Shown here piece by piece: positions 16,467-24,428 of a stretch of DNA of 64,000 nucleotides. The stretch is taken from contig NZ_JMQI01000066.1 of assembly GCF_000695625.1 (NCBI RefSeq), positions 124,001-188,000 on the forward strand, in the 5' to 3' direction. Numbering within the stretch: the stretch's first letter is position 1; every line of letters begins with the position of its first letter. Source of the DNA: Amycolatopsis rifamycinica (lineage in GTDB: Bacteria; Actinomycetota; Actinomycetes; Mycobacteriales; Pseudonocardiaceae). Below the pieces are notes generated by a model, which did no database searches, was not told the origin of the DNA, and saw nothing but the letters and a program-made list of their open reading frames with translations. A program made the translations under genes and the position numbers.

Positions 16467-18125
16467 GTGCGGATCTTCACGATCGTCCTGTCACTGGTGC
16501 TGGCGTGGGTGTTGTCCGGGGCGGTCGCCTCGGCCGCGCCTGTTGTCGAAGGCGACACCGACAATCCCGTCACCGCCGCGCCCGGCGTCACGCGGCCGGA
16601 CACGCCGCACTGCAGCGTCACGCTCGCCGACGGTTTCCGCTCCAACGCCGCCGACGGCAGCCCGCGGTTCTACGAAGGCACCCTCCCTCCGCCCCAGGCC
16701 TGCCCCGGGCCGTGGGCGAAGGTCGTCATGGACCAGACCGTCACCGTGAGCGGGCGGCAGTACGACCGGATCGGCGACCTGCGGATCGGCGGGACCGAGG
16801 TCTGGTGGGGGACCACCGAGGAACCGTCCGGCGAGGGCCGCCGCGCGATCACCTACCACTTCGACAAGGACCTCACGCCCTACAGCGCGCTGCTGCGCAC
16901 CCCGCAGCCCTTCCGCGGTGGTGTCGAGAACTACACCTCGCCGATCTACACCGGCGTCTACGCGCAGACCGTGACGCTCACCTACTACCAGGCGGACCGC
17001 AGGCACCCGGCGCCCGAGACGCCCGGCCACGTCGCCGGGTTCGGGCACGCCGACGCGACACCCGCCGCGCCGGTCGTGCACTTCACCGCCCGGGACCTGC
17101 CGCGCAACATCACCCGGGCCTACCTCGAGGTCACCCTCGAAGGCCACGCCTGCGACGAGCAGTGGTTCGACGACGTCCCCGACGACGTCGCCGCGAAGTA
17201 CCCGGCGGCCGGACTCTGCGGGAAGGGCCCGTACCGCGAGGCGAACTTCGCGATCGACGGGATCGCCGCGGGCAGCGCGTTCACCTTCCCGCACATCTAC
17301 TCCGGCGGGATCGTGCCGCAGCTGTGGCGGCCGATCGTCGCGATCGACACCTTCAGCCTGCACGCCGAGACCTACGACGTGACGCCGTTCGCGGGCCGCC
17401 TCGTCGACGGCGGTACCCACGACCTTTCGTTCTCCTTCCCGGACATCGGCGGCGAATTCACCGTGGTCCCGACGCTCCTGCTCTACACCGACGAGCACGC
17501 CGCGCAGACCTCCGGCGCCCTCACCCAGGACGACGTCGCGGCCGCCCCGGCCCGGCGGACGACGGTCAAGGACATCCCCGGCGGCGTGAACGTCACGGTC
17601 ACCGCGAAGCGCCACGACGTCACGGCGGGCTACGTCGACACGTCCGCCGGCCGGGTGTACACCCGGGTCGAGCGCACCCGCGACTACCGCAACACCGACG
17701 ACGTCACCGGCGGCGGCTTCACCCAGCACGTCGTCCAGGCCGACTCGGGGCAGCAGACCTCGGTGTCCACAGCAGACGGCCGAGTCCGCTCGGCGGCCCG
17801 CCACACCTGGTCCTACCCGCTGACGACCGACGCGACCGCGAACATCACCGACGACCAGAACCTCCGGATCTCGGGCTCGGCGGAGATGACGAAGACCCTC
17901 GCCGACTTCACCGGCGACGGCCGGAACTGGCGCCCGTCGCGCGCGTCCCGGGAGTGGCTGGCCTCATCGGGCGTGCTGGCCCGCACGAACGGCGTGAACA
18001 CCGAGGCGGACGGCCGTTCGAAAACGCTGTTCACGGGCACGGACGACCTGGGCCGGCCGTACTTCCACTACGTCGCGAGCGAGCACGGGCTGATCACCGA
18101 GAACCGGGAGCTGCCGCCGCACTAG
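16467..18125 (+). CDS. Secreted peptide-N-glycosidase A-like (PNGase A family) protein
   Basis: A 552-residue exported protein of the peptide-N4-(N-acetyl-beta-glucosaminyl)asparagine amidase A family, which cleaves N-glycans from glycoproteins. GTG 16467 follows GGGAGGAG and opens a signal peptide (to about ASAAP). Family-like features include RIGDLRIGGTEVWWGTTEEP, the twin beta-sandwich region with DLTPYSALL, and HIYSGGIVPQLWRPI. The frame is open further upstream to 16359, but no signal peptide would then be N-terminal. The neighbouring LacI gene and operator suggest glycan-responsive control. Enzyme activity is inferred from family resemblance. Confidence 0.8.
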   Translation: MRIFTIVLSLVLAWVLSGAVASAAPVVEGDTDNPVTAAPGVTRPDTPHCSVTLADGFRSNAADGSPRFYEGTLPPPQACPGPWAKVVMDQTVTVSGRQYDRIGDLRIGGTEVWWGTTEEPSGEGRRAITYHFDKDLTPYSALLRTPQPFRGGVENYTSPIYTGVYAQTVTLTYYQADRRHPAPETPGHVAGFGHADATPAAPVVHFTARDLPRNITRAYLEVTLEGHACDEQWFDDVPDDVAAKYPAAGLCGKGPYREANFAIDGIAAGSAFTFPHIYSGGIVPQLWRPIVAIDTFSLHAETYDVTPFAGRLVDGGTHDLSFSFPDIGGEFTVVPTLLLYTDEHAAQTSGALTQDDVAAAPARRTTVKDIPGGVNVTVTAKRHDVTAGYVDTSAGRVYTRVERTRDYRNTDDVTGGGFTQHVVQADSGQQTSVSTADGRVRSAARHTWSYPLTTDATANITDDQNLRISGSAEMTKTLADFTGDGRNWRPSRASREWLASSGVLARTNGVNTEADGRSKTLFTGTDDLGRPYFHYVASEHGLITENRELPPH

Positions 18126-18190
18126 TTCTCCGGCGTGCCTCCGGTTCGACACCGCCCCGGCCGGCCGATGAACCGATAGGGTTCCGGCTC

Positions 18191-18835
18191 GTGACCGAAC
18201 CCGCCTTCGTGACCGAGACCCGGATGGCCTACGACACCGTCGCCGACTCCTACGCCGAAGAGCTGCGGAGTCTGCTGGACGACAGCCCGTGGGACCGGGC
18301 GGTGCTGACCACCTTCGCCGAACTGGTCGGGGGAAACGGCCCGGTCGGTGATCTCGGCTGCGGCCCGGGCCGGCTGACCGGGTACCTGGCCTCGCTCGGG
18401 CTGGACGTGTTCGGCGTCGACCTCTCGCCCGGCATGGTCGACGCCGCCCGCCGGGCGCACCCCGGGCTGCGCTTCGAGGTCGGTTCGATGGCCGCCCTGG
18501 ACGCCGAAGACGGGAGCCTGGCGGGTGCGGTCGCGTGGTATTCGCTGATCCACACCCCTCCGGAGGAGTTGGCGCCGGTGGTCGCGGAGCTGGCGCGGGT
18601 GCTGGCGCCGGGCGGACGGCTGCTGACGGGGTTCCACGTCGGCGACGAGCGCCGTCACATCAGTCACGGTTACGGTCACGACATTTCCCTCGATGCGTAC
18701 CGGTTGCCGCCGGACTTCGTGGCCGAGCTCTGCCTCGCCGCCGGGCTGGTCGTGGAAGCGCGGCTGGTCCGGGAGCCGCAGGGGCCGTTCGAGAAGGCGC
18801 CGCAGGCGTACCTGCTGGCCCGCAAGCCGGGGTGA
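18191..18835 (+). CDS. Class I SAM-dependent methyltransferase (Methyltransf_11/25 type)
   Basis: A 214-residue soluble enzyme from GTG 18191. It starts with the MAYDTVADSYAEELR segment common to this group, followed by SAM motif I VGDLGCGPGRLTGYLA, the acidic VFGVDLSPGMVDAAR and post-motif LAPGGRLLTGFHVGDE. The substrate is unknown. No operon partner is evident: the PNGase A-like gene ends 65 bp upstream and the P450 starts 53 bp downstream on the same strand. Confidence 0.88.
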   Translation: MTEPAFVTETRMAYDTVADSYAEELRSLLDDSPWDRAVLTTFAELVGGNGPVGDLGCGPGRLTGYLASLGLDVFGVDLSPGMVDAARRAHPGLRFEVGSMAALDAEDGSLAGAVAWYSLIHTPPEELAPVVAELARVLAPGGRLLTGFHVGDERRHISHGYGHDISLDAYRLPPDFVAELCLAAGLVVEARLVREPQGPFEKAPQAYLLARKPG

Positions 18836-18888
18836 ACCCCGTCTCGCCGTCCGTCACCCGATCGGGCTAGTACGGTACTGTCGGTCCC

Positions 18889-20166
18889 ATGGGGAGTCTC
18901 CGCTCGCGGGTCCTGGGCTGGGTCGGCCGTCGCTACCTCGCCCGGCAGTCGAAGAAGGGCTTCGACCTCGAAAAGATGTCGTCGCTGCTGCCCGATTCGG
19001 CGTTGCTGCCGCTGAAGCGGGACGGCCTCGACCCGGTGCCGGACATGGCCGCCCGGCGGAGTGCGGCCCCGATCGGGAAGCTCGACCTGCCGTTCGGGAT
19101 GAACGCCTGGCTCGTCACCGGCTACGACGAGGCCAAGGCCGTGCTCGGCAAGGCGACCGGCTTCTCCAGTGACTTCGGCAACCTCGTCGGCAACGCCGGG
19201 GTCACCGCCGACCAGAACCCCGGCGGCCTCGGCTTCGCGGACCCGCCGGTGCACACGCGGCTGCGGAAGCTGCTCACGCCCGAGTTCACCATGCGCCGGC
19301 TGAGCCGGCTGGCCCCGCGCATCGACGAGATCGTCGCCGAGCAGCTCGACGCGATGGCCGCGGCCGACGACCCGGTCGACCTGTGGCAGGCGTTCGCGCT
19401 GCCGATCCCGTCGCTGACCATCTGCGAGCTGCTCGGCGTGTCCTATGAGGACCGCGAGGACTTCCAGCGGCTGAGCACCGCCCGGTTCGACCTCTTCGGC
19501 GGCGCGGGCGCCTCGCTCGGCGCGATGTCGGAGTCGCTGACCTACCTGCTCGACATCGTCAAGAAGCAGCGCGAACAGCCCGGCGACGGCCTGCTCGGCA
19601 TGCTGATCAAGGAACACGGCGACGAGATCGACGACCGCGAGCTGGCCGGCCTGGCCGACGGCGTGCTCACCGGCGGCCTGGAGACGACGGCGAGCATGCT
19701 GGCGCTCGGCGCGCTGGTGCTGCTGCGCGACGAAAAGGCGATGGACGCCGTCCGCGGCGACGACGAGTCCGTGCACCGGTTCGTCGAGGAGCTGCTGCGC
19801 TACCTGACCGTCGTGCAGATGGCGTTCCCGCGGTTCGCCAAGGAGGACATGGAGATCGGCGGCGTGCACATCGCCGAGGGTGACATCGTGCTGGTGTCGC
19901 TGTCGGCGGCCGACCGCGACCCGAAGCTGGGCCCGGACATGGAGACGTTCGACGCGACCCGCGAGCCGACGTCGCACCTGGCGTTCAGCTACGGCATCCA
20001 CCGCTGCATCGGCGCGGAACTGGCCCGCATGGAGCTGCGCACGGCGTACCCGGCCCTCGTCCGCCGCTTCCCGAACCTGCGGCTCGCGGTGCCGGAGGAG
20101 CGGCTCTCCTTCCGCAAAGTGTCCATTGTGTACGGTCTGGACGAGCTCCCGGTCCTGGTGGACTGA
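18889..20166 (+). CDS. Cytochrome P450
   Basis: A 425-residue class I bacterial P450 monooxygenase. The haem-binding loop FSYGIHRCIGAELARME places the thiolate ligand at Cys373. The I-helix has GGLETTASML (oxygen-activation Thr-Thr) and the K-helix EELLR. A basic N-terminus (RRYLARQSKKGFDLEKM) replaces any membrane anchor, so it is probably soluble and needs separate ferredoxin partners, none of which are adjacent. It is convergent with alkB, 44 bp apart. The substrate is unknown. Confidence 0.95.
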   Translation: MGSLRSRVLGWVGRRYLARQSKKGFDLEKMSSLLPDSALLPLKRDGLDPVPDMAARRSAAPIGKLDLPFGMNAWLVTGYDEAKAVLGKATGFSSDFGNLVGNAGVTADQNPGGLGFADPPVHTRLRKLLTPEFTMRRLSRLAPRIDEIVAEQLDAMAAADDPVDLWQAFALPIPSLTICELLGVSYEDREDFQRLSTARFDLFGGAGASLGAMSESLTYLLDIVKKQREQPGDGLLGMLIKEHGDEIDDRELAGLADGVLTGGLETTASMLALGALVLLRDEKAMDAVRGDDESVHRFVEELLRYLTVVQMAFPRFAKEDMEIGGVHIAEGDIVLVSLSAADRDPKLGPDMETFDATREPTSHLAFSYGIHRCIGAELARMELRTAYPALVRRFPNLRLAVPEERLSFRKVSIVYGLDELPVLVD

Positions 20167-20210
20167 CCCCGGACGTCACCCGGCGTACGGCATCCGTCCA
20201 CTGGGGATGC

Positions 20211-20837
20211 TCACCGCACTCCGCGGGGCCGGAACTGGATGCTGATCCGCGGCCCGGCCGCCCGGTTCGTCTTCGGGACCGCGTGTTCCCACGTGCGCTG
20301 GCACGAGCCGCCCATCACGATCAGGTCGCCGTGGCCGAGCGCGTAGCGGTGCGACTCGCCGCCGCCGCGGGGGCGGAGGGCCAGGTGGCGGGCCGTGCCG
20401 ACCGACAGGATCGCGACCATCGTGTCCTCGGTGCTGCCGCGGCCGATCGTGTCGCCGTGCCAGGCGACGCTGTCGCGGCCGTCGCGGTAGTAGCACAGGC
20501 CCGCCGTCCGGAACGGCTCGCCGAGTTCGCCGGCGTAGTGCTCGCTCAGCGCGGTGCGCGCCTCCGCCAGTACCGGGTGGGGGAGCGGCTCCGCTTCGCG
20601 GTAGAAGCACAGCAGCCGCGGGACGTCGACGACGCGGTCGTACATCCGGCGCCGCTCCGCCTGCCACGGGACGCCGGTGACGAGGTCGGCGAACACCTCG
20701 TCGGCGCCGGCGAGCCAGCCCGGCTGCACGTCGACCCACGCGCCGGCGCCGAGTCCGGTCCGGCGGGGCGCCAGGGTGTGCAGCGTGACGGGACCGGACT
20801 CGCCGAACAGCGATGCCTGCAGGGCCGGGGTCGTCAT
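20211..20837 (-). CDS. alkB: AlkB-like 2-oxoglutarate/Fe(II) DNA/RNA-alkylation repair dioxygenase
   Basis: A 208-residue protein with the iron ligands WHGDTIG (HxD) and TWEHAVPK (distal His), and the 2-oxoglutarate-binding NRAAGPRISIQFRPRG (NxxxxxRxSxxFR-like), all in the order and spacing of AlkB oxidative demethylases. These remove 1-methyladenine and 3-methylcytosine from nucleic acids. ATG 20837 is set by the N-terminal LQASLFG segment. A LexA-type box 22 bp upstream indicates induction by the SOS response. Confidence 0.92.
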   Translation of the reverse strand: MTTPALQASLFGESGPVTLHTLAPRRTGLGAGAWVDVQPGWLAGADEVFADLVTGVPWQAERRRMYDRVVDVPRLLCFYREAEPLPHPVLAEARTALSEHYAGELGEPFRTAGLCYYRDGRDSVAWHGDTIGRGSTEDTMVAILSVGTARHLALRPRGGGESHRYALGHGDLIVMGGSCQRTWEHAVPKTNRAAGPRISIQFRPRGVR

Positions 20838-20858
20838 GGGTCCGACCGTACACGATGT

Positions 20859-20874
20859 TCGAACAGATGTTCTA
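20859..20874. promoter_or_regulatory. LexA (SOS) box upstream of alkB
   Basis: TCGAACAGATGTTCTA matches the actinobacterial SOS consensus TCGAAC-N4-GTTCGA at 11 of 12 defined positions. It lies 22 bp before the alkB ATG, in the promoter region. Confidence 0.8.
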
Positions 20875-20947
20875 CGTGAAACATCGCCGAAGGCGCACGC
20901 TGGTGTGGCGGACCCCGGGCCGGCGATCGCGCCGGCCCGGGGGACCG

Positions 20948-21523
20948 TCAGCGCGTGACTTCGTAGACCAGCTTCTGGATCCCGTTGCCGTAGGTCTCGC
21001 TCTCGACGAGCTTCAGGTTCTGCTTGTCCTTGTCGGTGTCGCTGAACAGCCGCTTGCCGGCGCCGAGCAGGACCGGGAAGAGCAGCAGGTGGTAGCGGTC
21101 GATCAGGCCCGCGTCGGCGAGGCCGCGGTTCAAGGTGGCGCTGCCGTTGACGATGATCGGGCCGCCCTCGGTCTCCTTCAGCGCCGCCACTTCGTCCAGC
21201 GAGCGGAGGATGGTCGTCTCGCCCCAGTTGTCCACCAGGTCCGCCTCGCCGAGGGTGGTCGACACGACGTACTTCGGCATCGCGTTGTACCCGGCGAACT
21301 CCACGGTCATGCCCGGCCACACCGGCGCGAACGCCTCGTAGCTGACCCGGCCCAGCAGCAGCGCGGTGGCTTCTTCCTGCTCGCTGCCCTTGATCGCGTA
21401 GGCGGCGGGGTCGAATTCGATGTCCTTGAACGTCCAGCCCGCGTTGCGGTAGCCCGGCTCCCCGCCGGGGGCTTCGACGACGCCGTCGAGCGAAACGAAC
21501 GAGGTGGAGATCAGGGTGCGCAT
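20948..21523 (-). CDS. Dihydrofolate reductase/RibD C-terminal-like reductase
   Basis: A 191-residue protein from ATG 21523 preceded by GGAGCACCCC. The N-terminal STSFVSLDGVVEAPGG, the LLLGRVSYEAFAPVW helix and KYVVSTTL fit the YwjB/YyaP-like branch of the RibD C-terminal family, NADPH-dependent reductases related to dihydrofolate reductase. GGPIIVNGSATLNRGLADAG is the nucleotide-binding strand. It stands alone between alkB and a pseudouridine synthase. The natural substrate is not known. Confidence 0.88.
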   Translation of the reverse strand: MRTLISTSFVSLDGVVEAPGGEPGYRNAGWTFKDIEFDPAAYAIKGSEQEEATALLLGRVSYEAFAPVWPGMTVEFAGYNAMPKYVVSTTLGEADLVDNWGETTILRSLDEVAALKETEGGPIIVNGSATLNRGLADAGLIDRYHLLLFPVLLGAGKRLFSDTDKDKQNLKLVESETYGNGIQKLVYEVTR

Positions 21524-21635
21524 GGGGTGCTCCTCGGAGGTCGATCCTGCTTCCGAGAGTCTGTCGAACGGGGCGAGCCGGATTCGACACGGCACCCGCG
21601 GAAAACTTCCGGCACACCGCGGCGGCGTCCTCGGG

Positions 21636-22571
21636 TCACGCCGGGGGCGCCGCCCAGGCCTCGGGGTCGTCCCAGGCGGACAGCCGGCGCCGGCTGGTGA
21701 ACCGGCGGTGAGCCCCGGTCAGCGGGTCGTCGAAGTCGAGGACCTTGGCCAGCAGCTGCAGCGGTTTCGTGAAGTCGCCCAGTGGCTTCTCGCGCAGCAC
21801 CGGGTAGAAGTCGTCGCCGAGGATCGGGACGCCGAGGCCGCTCAGGTGCACCCGCAGCTGGTGGGTCCGGCCGGTCGACGGGACCAGCCGGTACCGGCCC
21901 CGGCCGTCGCGGTGTTCGAGCAGCTCGACGTAGGTTTCGGCGTTCGGCTCGCCCGGCACCTCCTGGGCGGCCAGCACCCCGCGCTCCTTGACGATCCGGC
22001 TCCGGACGGTCGTCGGCAAGGGCAGCGACGGCTCGTACGGCGCGATCGCCTCGTACTCCTTGTGCACCCGGCGGTCGCGGAACAGCGTCTGGTACCTGCC
22101 GCGCAGCTCCGGGGTGATCACGAACATCACCAGCCCCGCGGTGACGCGGTCCAGCCGGTGCGCCGGCGACAGGTGCGGCAGGTCGAGTTCGCGGCGCAGC
22201 CGCACGAGCGCCGTCTCCAGGATGTGCTGCCCGCGCGGGATGGTCGCGAGGAAGTGCGGCTTGTCGACGACGAGCAGGTGCTCGTCGCGGTGCACGACGT
22301 CGATCTCGAACGGCACCGGCACCTCGTCGGGCAGGTCGCGGTGGAACCAGACGAACGAGCCGGGCGCGTACGGCGTGTCGACGCCGAGCGGGCCGTCGGC
22401 ACCGTGGATCCGTTCTTCGCGCAGCATCTCCTCGATGCGGTCCGGCGCCACGCGCGGCAGCCGCTCGACGAGGTGCGCCAGCAGCGTCGGCCACTCGCCG
22501 TCGGGCAGTTTCAGCCGGGCGGGATCCAGCCCGTGGCGGGGCGGGATCGGCGGGCGGAGCTTGCGTCTCAT
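21636..22571 (-). CDS. RluA-type RNA pseudouridine synthase
   Basis: A 311-residue enzyme isomerising uridine to pseudouridine in rRNA or tRNA. The catalytic motif is AHRLDRVTAGLVMF, with the Asp of HRLD; PSTGRTHQLRVHLSGLGVPILGDDFY and the LLVVDKPHFLATIP strand are further family signatures. An N-terminal S4-like part may bind RNA (RIEEMLREERIHGADG). No anticodon- or 23S-specific feature can be read, so the target uridine is unassigned. Confidence 0.92.
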   Translation of the reverse strand: MRRKLRPPIPPRHGLDPARLKLPDGEWPTLLAHLVERLPRVAPDRIEEMLREERIHGADGPLGVDTPYAPGSFVWFHRDLPDEVPVPFEIDVVHRDEHLLVVDKPHFLATIPRGQHILETALVRLRRELDLPHLSPAHRLDRVTAGLVMFVITPELRGRYQTLFRDRRVHKEYEAIAPYEPSLPLPTTVRSRIVKERGVLAAQEVPGEPNAETYVELLEHRDGRGRYRLVPSTGRTHQLRVHLSGLGVPILGDDFYPVLREKPLGDFTKPLQLLAKVLDFDDPLTGAHRRFTSRRRLSAWDDPEAWAAPPA

Positions 22572-22592
22572 CGTCCCCGACTGTAACCGGGC

Positions 22593-22985
22593 CTAACCCT
22601 CCGACGGCGTCCGGTAGCGCGCGAGGTAGCGGGCGGTCGCTTCGGCGTTCTTCGCCTCGGCGGCCTCGGCGCGGAGGCGACGGCCGGTGTTGTGCGGGAA
22701 ACCCTGCCGGCCGAGCCGGTGTTCGACGCTTTCCTCCATATACGCGCACGAGTAGAAGTACGCGACGAGGGCGGCCATCAGGACCAGCGACAGCCGTAGC
22801 CAGATCGAGCCGGGAAGCAGCAGCCACACGGCGCACAGCGGCAGGATGCCGATCGACCGCTGGAGCACGTACCGCGCGCGCCAGTGCTTCGACGTCGCGT
22901 CGTACAGCGCCCAGTCGTTGTAGCGGTCGGGGAGCCGTACACCCACCGCGTACCCCAGCCAGCGAAGCGCATTCGGTCGTTCCAT
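22593..22985 (-). CDS. DUF5313-like membrane protein
   Basis: A 130-residue actinobacterial protein of unknown function. It has the family-like N-terminus RPNALRWLGYAVGVRLPDRYNDW, two adjacent hydrophobic segments (about residues 44-75) and an Arg/Glu-rich C-terminus. It is divergent from the OhrR-like gene with a palindromic operator in the 70-bp gap, so OhrR may control it. Confidence 0.75.
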   Translation of the reverse strand: MERPNALRWLGYAVGVRLPDRYNDWALYDATSKHWRARYVLQRSIGILPLCAVWLLLPGSIWLRLSLVLMAALVAYFYSCAYMEESVEHRLGRQGFPHNTGRRLRAEAAEAKNAEATARYLARYRTPSEG

Positions 22986-23012
22986 GAGGTTGATAGTACC
23001 CTAATGCTTAGT

Positions 23013-23029
23013 GCGCTAATTATTAGCGC
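23013..23029. promoter_or_regulatory. Palindromic MarR/OhrR-type operator
   Basis: GCGCTAATTATTAGCGC has two perfect 8-bp arms around one T. A looser copy (CTAATGCTTAG) overlaps on its left. The A+T-rich core in an otherwise G+C-rich gap between divergent genes is typical of MarR-family sites. Confidence 0.8.
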
Positions 23030-23055
23030 GATCGACGACACAGTAGGATCGGGAC

Positions 23056-23493
23056 ATGATCGACCTGGGTGAGGACCCCCTGAAGCTGGACAGGCAGGTG
23101 TGCTTCGCGCTGTCGGTGGCTTCGCGCAGCGTGATCGCGATCTACCGGCCGCTGCTCGAGCCGTACGGCCTGACCCACCCGCAGTACCTGGTGATGCTCG
23201 CGCTGTGGGAGCGGTCGCCCCGGTCGGTGAAGGACCTCGGCGCGGCCCTGCGGCACGAACCCGCGACACTTTCGCCACTCCTCAAGCGGCTGGAGGCACT
23301 GGGGTACGTCACGCGCACCCGCAGCCGTTCGGACGAACGCCGGCTGACGGTCGAGCTGACCGACTCCGGCCGCGCGCTGCGGGCGGAGGCGGAGAAGATC
23401 CCGTACAAGGTGGTCGAGACGCTCGGCATGGAAGTCGCCGAGCTGGAAGCCCTGCACGGCGTGCTGAGCCGGGTCATCGAGGCGACCGCCTGA
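23056..23493 (+). CDS. ohrR: MarR family regulator, OhrR-like peroxide sensor
   Basis: A 145-residue winged-helix protein. The N-terminal LDRQVCFALSVASRSVIAIY carries Cys16 at the place of the reactive cysteine of OhrR, and PLLEPYGLTHPQYLVMLALW is the OhrR-type segment with conserved Tyr. The DNA-binding wing includes RTRSRSDERRLTVELT. OhrR releases DNA on oxidation by organic peroxides. Its usual target, an ohr peroxidase gene, is not adjacent; the neighbours are a DUF5313 gene (divergent) and an LLM oxidoreductase 53 bp downstream. Confidence 0.88.
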   Translation: MIDLGEDPLKLDRQVCFALSVASRSVIAIYRPLLEPYGLTHPQYLVMLALWERSPRSVKDLGAALRHEPATLSPLLKRLEALGYVTRTRSRSDERRLTVELTDSGRALRAEAEKIPYKVVETLGMEVAELEALHGVLSRVIEATA

Positions 23494-23546
23494 GGAATTC
23501 CCGGCCGCCTCGCGCGTTGCTCCCGGAGAGCCTTCCGGGAGGAACA

Positions 23547-24428
23547 TTGCTGAAGATCAGGCTGGGCGTCGCGCCCGCGGCCGGGACCGGGCCGGCGGAG
23601 TTCGCCGGGCTGGCCGCGCGGCTGGAGGACGCCGGTGTCGACTCGCTGTGGCTGTCCGAGCTGGTCTACTCGCCCGAAGTCGATCCGATGATCGGCATGA
23701 CGCACGCGCTGGCGCGGACGTCGAAGCTGAAGGTCGGCACCGGCGTCGCGATCCTGCCGGGCCGGCACCCCGTGCTGGTGGCCAAGCAACTGCTCACCCT
23801 GGCCGGGCTGGCGCCGAAGCGGGTCCTGCCGGTGTTCGGCCTCCGCCCGGCGCGCCCGGCCGAAGCCGACCTGTTCCCGGTGCCGCCGGGCCGCCGCGCC
23901 GCGGTCTTCGACGAGTCGCTCGTGCTGCTGCGCCGGCTCCTGGAGGAAGATGAAGTCTCCTTCGACGGCGAGTTCTTCCAGGTCGACGGTGTCCGCCTCG
24001 GCCCTCGCCCGGCGAAGCGCCTCGACGTCTGGCTCGGCGGGTCGGCCCCGGCGGCCCTGCGCCGGACGGGCCGCCTCGCCGACGGCTGGCTGGGCAGTTT
24101 CCAGACCCCGTCGCAAGCCCGCGACGCCCGGATCGCCATCCAGCGGGCCGCGGCCGAGGCCGGCCGTGAGATCGAGGAGGATCACTTCGGGCTCAGCCTG
24201 GCCGTCGCGGACCAGGGGATACCCGGCGAACTCGTGGCGGCGGCGGCCCGGCGGAGCCCCGGCGTCCCCGTCACGGACCTGGTGGCGACGAGCTGGCCGG
24301 AGGCCCGGCGGCTGGTGGAGCAACACATCGAAGCCGGGCTGTCGAAGTTCGTGATCCGGCCCGCGCACGGCGACTTCGACGGCTTCCTGGAGAAGTTCCA
24401 GGCGGAACTGGTGCCGCTGCAGAACTAG
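23547..24428 (+). CDS. LLM-class flavin/F420-dependent oxidoreductase
   Basis: A 293-residue luciferase-like (beta/alpha)8 enzyme using FMN or coenzyme F420. It has LGVAPAAGTGPAEFAGLAAR, DSLWLSELVYSPEVDPM, KVGTGVAILPGRHPVLVAKQ and WLGGSAPAALRRTGRLADGW, the usual strand motifs. The start is TTG 23547 behind GGGAGGAA; no ATG or GTG fits. It follows ohrR and may be cotranscribed. The stop overlaps that of the convergent cyclase-like gene in a shared CTAG. Confidence 0.85.
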   Translation: MLKIRLGVAPAAGTGPAEFAGLAARLEDAGVDSLWLSELVYSPEVDPMIGMTHALARTSKLKVGTGVAILPGRHPVLVAKQLLTLAGLAPKRVLPVFGLRPARPAEADLFPVPPGRRAAVFDESLVLLRRLLEEDEVSFDGEFFQVDGVRLGPRPAKRLDVWLGGSAPAALRRTGRLADGWLGSFQTPSQARDARIAIQRAAAEAGREIEEDHFGLSLAVADQGIPGELVAAAARRSPGVPVTDLVATSWPEARRLVEQHIEAGLSKFVIRPAHGDFDGFLEKFQAELVPLQN

